Under the pieces are notes generated by a model, which worked only from the letters and a program-made list of their open reading frames with translations, did not search any database and was not told the origin of the DNA. From Chloroflexota bacterium (GTDB lineage: Bacteria > Chloroflexota > UBA5177 > JANWHV01), in contig JANWHV010000262.1 of assembly GCA_025450255.1 (NCBI GenBank), positions 1 to 9,371 of the forward strand: a stretch of DNA of 9,371 nt. Reading direction: 5' to 3'. This document shows positions 1-5,648 of the stretch, piece after piece (the stretch's first letter is position 1; each line of letters opens with the position of its first letter). The translations under genes were made by a program, and so were the position numbers.

Positions 1-37
1 GCAGGCGCTCCAAGATAGCTGACAGTACATAACAGAG

Positions 38-53
38 CGGGCCGCGTGGCCCG
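38..53 (+). other. Small perfect hairpin ahead of the first ORF
   Basis: CGGGCC at 38-43 pairs perfectly with GGCCCG at 48-53 around the loop GCGT. It ends 4 bases before the purine-rich ribosome binding site of the ORF at 75. There is no T-run, so it is not a textbook terminator. It could be a 5' leader stem or an operator dyad. A 6-bp GC stem can also arise by chance in GC-rich DNA. Confidence 0.3.
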
Positions 54-74
54 TACAAGGGAAGGAACCCTGCG

Positions 75-269
75 ATGTACCTCGACGATCGATTGCCTCG
101 ATACATGTATGAAGAGCGCGTGCAACTAGCCGCGCAGGAGCGCCTGGCCATGCCCGGTCTGCGAGCGACCCGCGAAGCCCGGCGCAGCGCCGTAATGGCG
201 CTGGTGCGGAATCTGGTGGACGGCCTGCTGCACAGGCCGCTCCGTGCGGTCGGCGCCTGCGAGGGCTGA
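75..269 (+). CDS. Small basic hypothetical protein (64 aa)
   Basis: I do not recognise a family. The ATG at 75 follows a strong purine-rich ribosome binding site (AAGGGAAGGAA at 57-67, about 7 bases upstream), which is the main reason to believe it. The product is short and rich in Arg and Ala. An acidic, aromatic start (MYLDDRLPRYMYEERVQ) leads into a predicted basic amphipathic helix, with no signal peptide, clear membrane segment or Cys/His motif. It lies 80 bases upstream of the M20 peptidase on the same strand and could be co-transcribed with it, but the gap also leaves room for a separate promoter. Coding status is probable; function is unknown. Confidence 0.5.
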   Translation: MYLDDRLPRYMYEERVQLAAQERLAMPGLRATREARRSAVMALVRNLVDGLLHRPLRAVGACEG

Positions 270-349
270 GCAATGCGAGCAGGGGCAGGCCGTGCTACGC
301 TCGCCCCAACCGTGGCGAACGTACGGGGGTATGGTGTGAAGGACGGAAA

Positions 350-1747
350 ATGCCGGACTGGACTGCCTATCTGGCCACGCACAGCGAGCGGTTTCGCAGT
401 GAACTGCTGGAGTTCTTACGCATTCCCAGTGTCTCGTCCCTGCGCGAACACACCTCCGACATGGTCAATGCCGCCAGTTGGGTGGCAAACCGGCTGGCCG
501 CCGCAGGAATGGAGCACGCGACCGTCCTTGCCACCACCGGACACCCTATCGCATACGCGGACTGGTTGCACGCGCCGGGCAAGCCGGTAATCCTCATCTA
601 TGGTCACTACGATGTGCAGCCAGTGGACCCGCTTGACTTGTGGATCAGTCCCCCCTTCGAGCCGACGATACGCGACGGCAAGGTCTTTGCCCGCGGCGCT
701 TCGGACATGAAGAGCAATGTGCTGTTGTCCATCGCCGGCGTCGAAGCGCTGTTGCGAACTGCTGGATCGTTGCCCGTCAACGTCAAGTTCTTGATCGAGG
801 GCGAGGAGGAAATTGGGAGTCCCGGCTTGCCAGCGTTCCTAGCTGCGGAGCGCGAGCGAGTAGCCTGTGACCTGATCGTCAGCGCAGACGGCCTGCAGGG
901 AGCCGCCGGTCAGCCGCAACTGTGGGTGGGCTTGCGCGGACTGGCCGGCGTGCGGGTCGATGTGCAGGGAGCTGGCAGCGACCTGCACTCGGGCATGTTC
1001 GGGGGCATCGCGCCCAACGCCGCACAGGCTATGGCTGAACTCCTGGCCTCCCTCCACGGGCCCGATGGAAGGATACTCGTCGAAGGCTTCTACGATGATG
1101 TACTGCCGTTGACCGACGCCGAACGCGCCGCACTGGCTGCCTCAGCCGACAACGAACGCAACATCGCCCGCCAGCTCGGCGTAGCGACCTTGGTCGGTGA
1201 GGCCGGCTACCCGGCAGCTGAGCGCCTGGCGGCGCGTCCCACACTCGAGATCAATGGCATGTGGGGCGGGTTCCTGGGAGACGGCGCGAAAACGGTTATT
1301 CCAGCCGAAGCGCACGCCAACATCACCTGCCGCCTCGTTCCCAACCAGGATCCGCGGGCGATTCAGGAATACATCGCCCGGCACCTGGCCACGCACGCAC
1401 CACCGGCGGTGACCGTGCACGTGACGAAACCGGCGGGCGGCGCCAAACCATACCGGATGTCGCTCGACCACCCGGCCAACCAGGTGCTCCGAGACGTGCT
1501 GACCGCCGCCTACCACAAGGCGCCAGCTCCAATCTGGTCGGGCGCGACCGTGCCGCTCATTCCGTTGTGCCTGGACATCCTCGGTGTCGACACTGTCACG
1601 CTCGGCTTTGGATTACCAGACGAACCGATTCACGCGCCCAACGAATTTTGCCGCGCGACGCGCATCGATGAAGGTGCGCCAGTGTACGCGCAGTTGCTGG
1701 AAGCGCTCAGCAAGCACTCTCCCAGCGAACTGCGTAGACGGAAGTAG
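350..1747 (+). CDS. M20 family metallopeptidase (dipeptidase/ArgE-CPG2 type)
   Basis: A predicted cytoplasmic di-zinc hydrolase that cleaves dipeptides or N-acyl amino acids; the substrate cannot be read from sequence. The M20 landmarks are in order: YGHYDVQP with ligand His86, RGASDMKSN with bridging Asp119, EGEEEIGS with catalytic base Glu153 and ligand Glu154, SADG with Asp180, the lid-domain motif DLHSGMFGG, and EPIHAPNE near residue 430 carrying the last metal-binding His. At 465 residues it is full length for the CNDP-like/M20 dipeptidase group. There is no signal peptide. The ATG at 350 is chosen because AAGGA at 339-343 sits 6 bases upstream and the sequence begins directly with the family's usual N-terminal helix. 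It converges on the HD-GYP gene with 23 bases between stops and no evident terminator. Alternatives inside the family are peptidase T-like, desuccinylase or acetylornithine deacetylase activities. Confidence 0.93.
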   Translation: MPDWTAYLATHSERFRSELLEFLRIPSVSSLREHTSDMVNAASWVANRLAAAGMEHATVLATTGHPIAYADWLHAPGKPVILIYGHYDVQPVDPLDLWISPPFEPTIRDGKVFARGASDMKSNVLLSIAGVEALLRTAGSLPVNVKFLIEGEEEIGSPGLPAFLAAERERVACDLIVSADGLQGAAGQPQLWVGLRGLAGVRVDVQGAGSDLHSGMFGGIAPNAAQAMAELLASLHGPDGRILVEGFYDDVLPLTDAERAALAASADNERNIARQLGVATLVGEAGYPAAERLAARPTLEINGMWGGFLGDGAKTVIPAEAHANITCRLVPNQDPRAIQEYIARHLATHAPPAVTVHVTKPAGGAKPYRMSLDHPANQVLRDVLTAAYHKAPAPIWSGATVPLIPLCLDILGVDTVTLGFGLPDEPIHAPNEFCRATRIDEGAPVYAQLLEALSKHSPSELRRRK

Positions 1748-1770
1748 AGCGAGGGTGCGCGAGGTGTGCA

Positions 1771-2970
1771 TCAGGCAGAGGCGCGAGTGGTGTTTTCGCC
1801 GTCACGATCATCGGCCGGTAAGGAGAGTTGCACTTGGTGCACCGCTTGGGTGGCCGCCGGCTCGGCCGACTGAATGGTACTGAGTACCCGCAGCGGGATG
1901 CGCAAGAAGGCAGCGATGACGTTGGGGTCGAACTGCGTGCCGACTGCTGCCGCCAGCACCGCTCTCGCCTCGTCAACCGGCCGGCCTTGGCGGTAGGGAC
2001 GGTTTGACGTAATGGCGTCGAAGCTATCGGCGACGCTAAAGATGCGTGCTGCAAGTGGGATGGACTCTGCCTTGAGGCCCTCTGGGTAGCCACCGCCATC
2101 CCAGCGCTCGTGATGATAGTGGACCACCGGCAGCGCTGGCCGCAAAAAGTCGATCTCTGCGATCATCTGGACGCCGAGTTCGGGGTGGCGTTGCATGTTC
2201 TGCCACTCGTCCGAATTCAGGGGACCCGGTTTGGCGAGGATGGCATCCGGGATCCCAATCTTGCCGAGGTCGTGCAGTAGTGCGCCTTGTCGTAGCTCAG
2301 CCAGCGCACCCTCCGAAAGACGAAACTCCTGGCCGATGGCCACCGCGTACGCCGCGACGCGTTCGGAGTGCCCTTCCGTCTCGTGATCCCGGACGTCCAG
2401 CGCCGCCATCAGGGCGGTGAGCGTCCCTTGATAGGATGCCTCCAGCAGCTCAAGCGCCACGCGTAGATCACGCGCTTGAGCCCGAATGGTGTTGGTGGAC
2501 CGCCGGTAGGTGTCGCCCAAGGCGACGAACATGGCAAGCGCGACCGCCGCGACCGTAGCGGTAGTGATGACCTGCATCCTCCGGATCGCGGCCACGACAT
2601 CAGCGACATCGCGGTAGACCTCAGCGACCCCTATGATTTGACCATTACTCATCACTGGAACATAAGTCTCAAGAACCGTGGGAAGCGCCGCACCAGTCAC
2701 GTTGTCCGAGGCCGCAAGTTCGCGAATGTCGAGACTGGTCTCGCCGTCGAATGCCTCGCGCAGGTCGGCGACTGAATCGTCAATTCGCTGGCTTGTGCCG
2801 ACCTGGTTCGCCAGATAACTGAACGTGATGGTCCCGTCCGGTCGATAGAAGCGGCTCTGCACGATATGCAGGGATCCAAAGTGCGTGGTGACCGTGGCGT
2901 CCACACTGGCGTAGTCCGAGGCAGTGACGGGAGTCGTAAAGATATTCGGTGGCAGTTCCGACGCGATCAT
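1771..2970 (-). CDS. HD-GYP c-di-GMP phosphodiesterase, membrane sensor type (main part of a frameshifted gene)
   Basis: Expected to hydrolyse the second messenger cyclic di-GMP. In this 399-residue frame, residues 1-130 resemble an extracytoplasmic Cache/PDC-like sensor, including a late stretch ETYVPVMSNGQIIGVAEVYR. Residues ~132-152 form a transmembrane helix, then a short linker, then the HD-GYP domain (~183-365). Visible metal and active-site residues are His201 (GHSER), His233-Asp234 (HDLGKIGIPD), His262 (RHPE), His286-His287 and the GYP signature HHERWDGGGYPEGL, and Asp315 (VADSFDA). All appear intact. The ATG at 2970 has no convincing ribosome binding site and would leave the sensor without its first membrane anchor. 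That anchor is found upstream in another frame (2984-3208). Deleting one base at 2995 joins the two into a normal 455-478 residue protein. As it stands, either the gene is disrupted or the sequence has an error there. The domain assignment is very secure. Confidence 0.9.
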   Translation of the reverse strand: MIASELPPNIFTTPVTASDYASVDATVTTHFGSLHIVQSRFYRPDGTITFSYLANQVGTSQRIDDSVADLREAFDGETSLDIRELAASDNVTGAALPTVLETYVPVMSNGQIIGVAEVYRDVADVVAAIRRMQVITTATVAAVALAMFVALGDTYRRSTNTIRAQARDLRVALELLEASYQGTLTALMAALDVRDHETEGHSERVAAYAVAIGQEFRLSEGALAELRQGALLHDLGKIGIPDAILAKPGPLNSDEWQNMQRHPELGVQMIAEIDFLRPALPVVHYHHERWDGGGYPEGLKAESIPLAARIFSVADSFDAITSNRPYRQGRPVDEARAVLAAAVGTQFDPNVIAAFLRIPLRVLSTIQSAEPAATQAVHQVQLSLPADDRDGENTTRASA

Positions 2971-2983
2971 ACGCGTGACCCCA

Positions 2984-3208
2984 TCACGCGTCGCATTCGC
3001 GGTTTCGTTTATAGATGTATTGCTGGATCATGGCGCCGAGTGCGAAGGAGAGAACGGCACTCCCGCCAATCAGCCAGCTTGCCAGGGCGATGAAAAACCG
3101 CCGCTGTGGATTGAGCGCTCGTGGTGAGCGGTGCGCCATGGCTCCATTCCGGGCGATGCCATACTCGGCGCCTAGCTGCCGCTGCGCCAGGGCTACCCGT
3201 CTCATCAT
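2984..3208 (-). pseudogene. N-terminal membrane anchor of the HD-GYP gene, split off by a frameshift
   Basis: This frame encodes a basic start followed by the hydrophobic helix FFIALASWLIGGSAVLSFAL and QQYIYKRNRE. It then shifts into CDA and a stop at 2984. In the frame of the downstream HD-GYP ORF, codons just upstream of its ATG read ATRDGVTRMIASELPP. Removing the T (minus strand) at 2995 therefore gives YKRNRE-ATRDGVTRM, a natural junction for a protein with TM1, outside sensor, TM2 and HD-GYP. The start could be the ATG at 3208, which gives 71 residues before the junction, or the ATG at 3139 (MAHRSPRALNPQ), which gives 48. Neither has a strong ribosome binding site. It has no independent function if the reading is right. 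Confidence 0.7.
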
Positions 3209-3467
3209 TCATCACGAATCGCGTGGCGTCACTAGTTCGTCTAGGCTAGGCCAGATGGCTCAGATGTCTCGCCAGATCAGCGGAAGCAGTCACGTGGTTT
3301 GTACGTGCCGCACGGAGGAGCGCTGGGTGGATCGGGCGATGCTGCCGGCGGACGCGGTGTGCAAAGGGCTCGCTGAGGTAGTGGTACAGGAGATTGTGCT
3401 GCAACCGGAGGCTATCCGCTGCCGCTTGGAACGCTGATACTCGACGAGCGAGCGCCGGATCTACTAG
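3209..3467. other. Intergenic, degraded; possible tail of a site-specific recombinase on + strand
   Basis: This stretch should contain the promoter of the HD-GYP gene (minus strand), but I cannot identify -35/-10 boxes. On the + strand, 3315-3437 reads EERWVDRAMLPADAVCKGLA and ends in LQPEAIRCRLER and a stop. The spacing resembles the helix after the zinc ribbon of large serine recombinases (aromatic/basic residue, PA-x-A, hydrophobic V-V, then L-x-P-E-x-I). The resemblance is weak and based on memory. It lacks a start, a catalytic domain and the expected Trp. Otherwise nothing recognisable is present. Confidence 0.25.
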
Positions 3468-3928
3468 GCGCCGCTGCCCTTAGGCTTCGCCAACCAGATG
3501 ATGGTCGCGAAGGGCGCCTGGGAATGGGGCTTGCGCCGAATGATGACGGACTACGATCACTGGGCGAGGTTCGGCCTGCCCGTGGCAAAGGTCATTTTCA
3601 GCCTCAAGGACAACGACAAGCAGCTCATCGAGCTCGGCGCCAAGAAGACGATTGAGGTCATGTGGGCCGCCGGCGCCGATGCGGTGGTGCAGAAGCCGCT
3701 CTACGCCTACCCCATCGGCGCCGGGCACGTATAGGTGCCGACCCCAAGACGTCCGTGGTGGACAGCTTCGGCCATAGCCACGACGTCCTCACCTTGTTCT
3801 GCTGCCACGGCAGGATCCTGCCCACGCAAGGCTCGGCGAACTCCGGCCTCACCATCCGGGCCCTGGCCGCCCGCACCGCCGACTACCTGATCACGGAATG
3901 GGACAGTGTCCTTCAACGGCATCCATAG
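3468..3928 (+). pseudogene. GMC-family oxidoreductase, C-terminal remnant (deleted and frameshifted)
   Basis: A relic of an FAD-dependent glucose-methanol-choline oxidoreductase. The first part (frame of 3498-3734) contains LGFANQMMVAKGAWEWGLRR, MTDYDHWARFG and then directly LPVAKVIFSLKDNDKQLIEL. In intact relatives I expect a few dozen residues (GEVLP...NRVTL...DQYG) between WARFG and LPVAK, so an in-frame deletion is inferred. It reaches PLYAYPIGAG and stops at 3734. The next frame carries ARIGADPKTSVVDSFGHSHD, CCHGRILPTQGSANSGLTIR and ALAARTADYLI and ends at 3928. Skipping two Gs at 3723-3724 restores IGA-ARIGADP exactly. The position normally holding the catalytic His (AHL-x-G-x-A/C-RMG) is Tyr. 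The FAD-binding N-terminal half is absent; a stop lies at 3465-3467. Three independent lesions make this a decayed gene and not a sequencing artefact. The original substrate is unknown. Confidence 0.85.
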
Positions 3929-4004
3929 CACGCCGCTCCCGGCACAGTACCTAATTAGCCGCGACCTCTTGCCGACCGGAGTGTCGGGGCGGGGCGTGCC
4001 GCGG
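3928..4004 (+). other. Nested inverted repeats after the GMC relic
   Basis: GCACGCC at 3928-3934 is complementary to GGCGTGC at 3993-3999. Inside it, CCGAC at 3972-3976 pairs with GTCGG at 3983-3987 around a 6-base loop, and CCGCG at 3959-3963 can alternatively pair with CGCGG at 4000-4004. The structure begins on the last base of the GMC stop and ends about 20 bases before a possible small ORF. It might be an old terminator of the GMC gene or a leader of the following ORFs. No T-run follows, so intrinsic termination is not supported. Confidence 0.3.
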
Positions 4005-4021
4005 TTCGTGAGGGGATAAGG

Positions 4022-4087
4022 ATGTGCGCTTCCGGCATCGGCAGCGGCGGGGCAATGGCACCATCGCACGCACCGGTTGCTGCCTAA
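4022..4087 (+). CDS. Possible 21-residue small ORF
   Basis: The ATG at 4022 is preceded by AGGGG at 4011-4015 with 6 bases of spacing. The 21-residue product MCASGIGSGGAMAPSHAPVA(A) is Ala/Gly/Ser-rich and ends with TAA at 4085-4087. The only positive evidence is the ribosome binding site and its location in a leader before another small ORF. It could be a leader peptide, a genuine microprotein or chance. It matches no family I recognise. Confidence 0.22.
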   Translation: MCASGIGSGGAMAPSHAPVAA

Positions 4088-4128
4088 GCGGGCGGTATTT
4101 ACCATCATATTCACCCGCGGATGGCACA

Positions 4129-4142
4129 CTGCGCCAACGCAG
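4129..4142 (+). other. Short perfect hairpin before the 50-residue ORF
   Basis: CTGCG at 4129-4133 pairs with CGCAG at 4138-4142 around the loop CCAA. It ends 10 bases upstream of the ribosome binding site AAGGAAAG (4153-4160). It may be part of a structured 5' leader, but a 5-bp stem is weak evidence alone. Confidence 0.25.
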
Positions 4143-4167
4143 AAATCGCCACAAGGAAAGGCGAGGC

Positions 4168-4320
4168 TTGAACGCCAACATCAATCGAACTCACGGGCAC
4201 CTAGGTTGGGCGCCGCGCTACGACCGGGCCCTCGTGCTGGATGGGCGCGACCCAAGCGGCGTCTACGGCCACTACGGCTACGGGCCGTACTGGGAGACCG
4301 GCCACAACGAACTGGTGTAA
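4168..4320 (+). CDS. Small Tyr/Gly/His-rich hypothetical protein (50 aa, TTG start)
   Basis: A same-frame ATG exists at 4024, but the region before 4168 looks like leader sequence, with a nested hairpin and Arg-rich nonsense translation. TTG at 4168 is preferred: AAGGAAAG at 4153-4160 lies 7 bases upstream. The 50-residue product is NANINRTHGHLGWAPRYDRA followed by a stretch containing DGRDPSGVYGHYGYGPYWE and GHNELV. The end is crowded with Tyr, Gly, His and Trp, and the charge pattern is that of a real protein, not an antisense shadow. There is no membrane segment or Cys. It ends 36 bases before the flavin reductase ATG at 4357 on the same strand, so the two are plausibly one transcript. I do not recognise the family; it may be a small accessory or metal-binding peptide, but that is a guess. 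Confidence 0.5.
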   Translation: MNANINRTHGHLGWAPRYDRALVLDGRDPSGVYGHYGYGPYWETGHNELV

Positions 4321-4356
4321 CCCCACAGCCAATAACATCAGATGAAGGGACAGACG

Positions 4357-5118
4357 ATGAATGTCAGCGTCGCAGACCCGACGACGGCGGCGGCATGGCC
4401 CGTGTTTATGGCCAAGCTGCTGAGCCGCCAGGAGGTGGCCGAACGCACTATGGCGTTCCACTTCGCCAAGCCGGCAGGCTGGACGTTCGTGGCCGGGCAG
4501 TTCATTGATCTGACTCTGGTTGCGCCACCGGAAACGGATGCCGAAGGGAACACGCGCGGCTTCTCGATAGCGAGTGCCCCGTTCGAGCCCACCATCATGG
4601 TCGCGACGCGGCTGCGTGACACGGCCTTCAAGCGCGTGTTGAAAACGCTGCCGCTGGGGACCGAGGTCAAGATCGAGGGACCGTTCGGAGATTTACGGCT
4701 GCACCATAACAAGACGCGGGCCGCTGTCGTGCTGTCCGGCGGCATCGGGATCACACCGTTTCGGAGCATCCTTCTGCAAGCCGCGCACGAGCAATGGCCT
4801 CAGCGCATCGTCTTTTTTTACGGGAATCGACGGCCCGAAGATGCCCCATTCCTCGCCGAAATGCGCGCCCTGGCTCGCGAGGACAGGCACTTCACCTTCA
4901 TCCCCACCATGTCCCAAATCGAGAAATCGCAGCTCCCTTGGGACGGCGAACGGGGTTTCATCGACCAACAGATGCTCACCAAATACCTGCCTGCAGGCAC
5001 ACCCGCCACGTATTACCTCACTGGCCCACCGGCAATGGTCAAGGGTTTACGGGTCGTCCTCACGGCCGCTGGCGTCGACGATGATGACATCCGAACGGAA
5101 GAGTTCACCGGATATTAG
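4357..5118 (+). CDS. FNR-type flavin oxidoreductase (ferredoxin-NADP reductase-like, 253 aa)
   Basis: A single-chain FAD/NAD(P)H oxidoreductase that would shuttle electrons between NAD(P)H and a ferredoxin, flavin or other one-electron carrier. The FAD-binding barrel (~15-115) carries RGFSIAS at 67-73, the R-x-F/Y-S flavin signature, and GPFGDL at 108-113. The nucleotide domain (~120-250) has GGIGITPFRSIL at 128-139, YGNRRPED at 155-162 and GPPAMVKGL at 223-231. It ends EEFTGY, a C-terminal aromatic as in many FNR-family reductases. There is no 2Fe-2S ferredoxin domain (no C-x4-C-x2-C) and no globin domain, so it is the bare reductase module. The start is taken at 4357, not 4342, because AAGGGA at 4345-4350 sits 6 bases before it and overlaps the earlier ATG. 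It looks fully intact although it lies between two decayed loci. The redox partner is not encoded here. Flavodoxin or ferredoxin reductase and oxygenase reductase component are the main alternatives. Confidence 0.9.
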   Translation: MNVSVADPTTAAAWPVFMAKLLSRQEVAERTMAFHFAKPAGWTFVAGQFIDLTLVAPPETDAEGNTRGFSIASAPFEPTIMVATRLRDTAFKRVLKTLPLGTEVKIEGPFGDLRLHHNKTRAAVVLSGGIGITPFRSILLQAAHEQWPQRIVFFYGNRRPEDAPFLAEMRALAREDRHFTFIPTMSQIEKSQLPWDGERGFIDQQMLTKYLPAGTPATYYLTGPPAMVKGLRVVLTAAGVDDDDIRTEEFTGY

Positions 5119-5141
5119 GCGCATATTCGGGGAATAGGCGC
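5119..5141 (+). terminator. Weak imperfect hairpin after the flavin reductase
   Basis: It begins immediately after the TAG. GCGC (5119-5122) pairs with GCGC (5138-5141), and inside, ATTC (5125-5128) pairs with GAAT (5132-5135) around GGG, with a small internal loop. The position fits a 3' end structure, but there is no T-run and the stem is interrupted, so it is only a candidate. Confidence 0.25.
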
Positions 5142-5160
5142 ACGCGGAGTGAGGCTCGCC

Positions 5161-5176
5161 TGGCGTTGGAGCGCCA
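5161..5176 (+). other. Short hairpin, first of a group of three
   Basis: TGGCG (5161-5165) pairs with CGCCA (5172-5176) around TTGGAG. On its own it is unremarkable. It is listed because two further hairpins follow within 80 bases in an otherwise gene-free stretch. Confidence 0.25.
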
Positions 5177-5187
5177 TGTCTTCTGGC

Positions 5188-5234
5188 TTCGCGACCACCG
5201 ACAGGAGGTGATGCGTCCGCTGTCGGTTCGCGAA
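5188..5234 (+). promoter_or_regulatory. 15-bp hairpin displaying a perfect Shine-Dalgarno sequence
   Basis: TTCGCGA (5188-5194) and ACCGACAG (5197-5204), separated by a CC bulge, pair with CTGTCGGT (5220-5227) and TCGCGAA (5228-5234). The stem has 15 pairs and the loop has 15 bases. The stretch AGGAGGTGA (5203-5211), mostly in the loop, is a nine-base perfect complement of the usual 16S rRNA 3' end and runs straight into ATG at 5211. That spacing is too short for normal initiation at 5211, and the frame there encodes no recognisable protein. It could be a translational control element, a small RNA, or the palindromic end of a lost mobile element. The stem is directly visible; the role is not. 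Confidence 0.5.
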
Positions 5235-5239
5235 AGAGG

Positions 5240-5254
5240 CGATAGGAGATATCG
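5240..5254 (+). other. Short hairpin with a GGAGA loop
   Basis: CGATA (5240-5244) and TATCG (5250-5254) pair perfectly around the loop GGAGA. It lies 5 bases after the large hairpin and, like it, presents a purine-rich, Shine-Dalgarno-like loop. It probably belongs to the same structured transcript, if the region is transcribed. Confidence 0.3.
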
Positions 5255-5340
5255 GACGGCAGATACGTTTGGGCGATTTCACGGCCGCTTGTCAGGGACG
5301 GCAAGTGCTGAGCAGCGGGACGACGTAGTAGGAGGTCGCC

Positions 5341-5553
5341 ATGGTGCAAGCGGTGGTCGTCCGTGGCGCCGAAGAGTTGGCGGTTGAGACCGTGGAGGTC
5401 CCCGCATCGAGTCCCCGACCGATGTCATTATGCGATGCGCGTGAACTCCAGTGCGATCCCGGTCCAGAACTGACATGCTTCCCGACCGCAATTCGAGCTT
5501 CGCGCGACCCCCTGGCGACCAAAGGGAGACCGGGGAGCGCCAGGCACGCGTAG
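5341..5553 (+). pseudogene. Truncated zinc-dependent alcohol dehydrogenase (MDR), N-terminus only
   Basis: The ORF starts with a textbook ribosome binding site (AGGAGGT, 5330-5336, 4 bases before the ATG) and reads MVQAVVVRGAEELAVETVEVP. This is very like the first beta strands of medium-chain zinc dehydrogenases (M-x-A-V-V-V-R-G-P-G-x-L-x-V-E-x-V-x-V-P). After about residue 22 the likeness ends: no GEVLV strand, no catalytic Cys, no GHE motif. The remaining ~48 residues look like random frame and stop at 5553. The signal and first strands of an otherwise absent ~340-residue enzyme are kept, so a deletion or insertion removed the rest. The short ORF may still be translated because the ribosome binding site is intact, but no function is claimed. 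Confidence 0.55.
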
Positions 5554-5560
5554 GACGATG
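5430..5560 (-). pseudogene. Doubtful fragment of an IS30-like transposase N-terminus
   Basis: On the minus strand two overlapping frames give SLWSPGG and then VARSSN, GREACQFWTGIALEFT. From memory the order W-SPGRPPVA-RRE-x-FW-x-x-IA-x-G resembles the lead-in to the helix-turn-helix of some IS30-family transposases. A frameshift is needed between the two pieces, and nothing of the catalytic DDE domain, terminal repeats or target duplication is seen. This is a hint only. Confidence 0.18.
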
Positions 5561-5648
5561 GGTCGGATCGGCGACTGAGCGCGGCACGACATGGTCGACG
5601 TGTGACGACACCGCCCACGTACGGTCAAGGCACTGAAAGGAAACTCCC

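Larger units (their letters stand above)
5255..5648. other. Mostly gene-free stretch with gene fragments
   Basis: Between the hairpin group and the PRC-barrel gene I find only the truncated alcohol dehydrogenase start (5341) and a doubtful transposase scrap on the minus strand (about 5430-5560). The promoter of the PRC gene should lie in 5560-5635, but no confident boxes are visible. The ribosome binding site of that gene (AAGGAA, 5637-5642) closes the stretch. Confidence 0.5.

Noticed and set aside
1142..1516. 124-codon minus-strand frame inside the M20 peptidase
   Set aside because: Antisense shadow of an intact, motif-complete gene.
3100..3300. c-di-GMP riboswitch near the HD-GYP gene
   Set aside because: I could not identify the GEMM-type conserved core or its two-helix layout in the upstream region.
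3015..3437. 140-codon plus-strand ORF as a whole gene
   Set aside because: The first two thirds are antisense to the HD-GYP N-terminal segment and look random; only the last ~40 residues are even weakly suggestive.
4024..4167. Extended N-terminus (ATG at 4024) for the small Tyr/Gly-rich protein
   Set aside because: This part is Arg-rich and overlaps hairpins; a well-spaced ribosome binding site points to TTG at 4168 instead.
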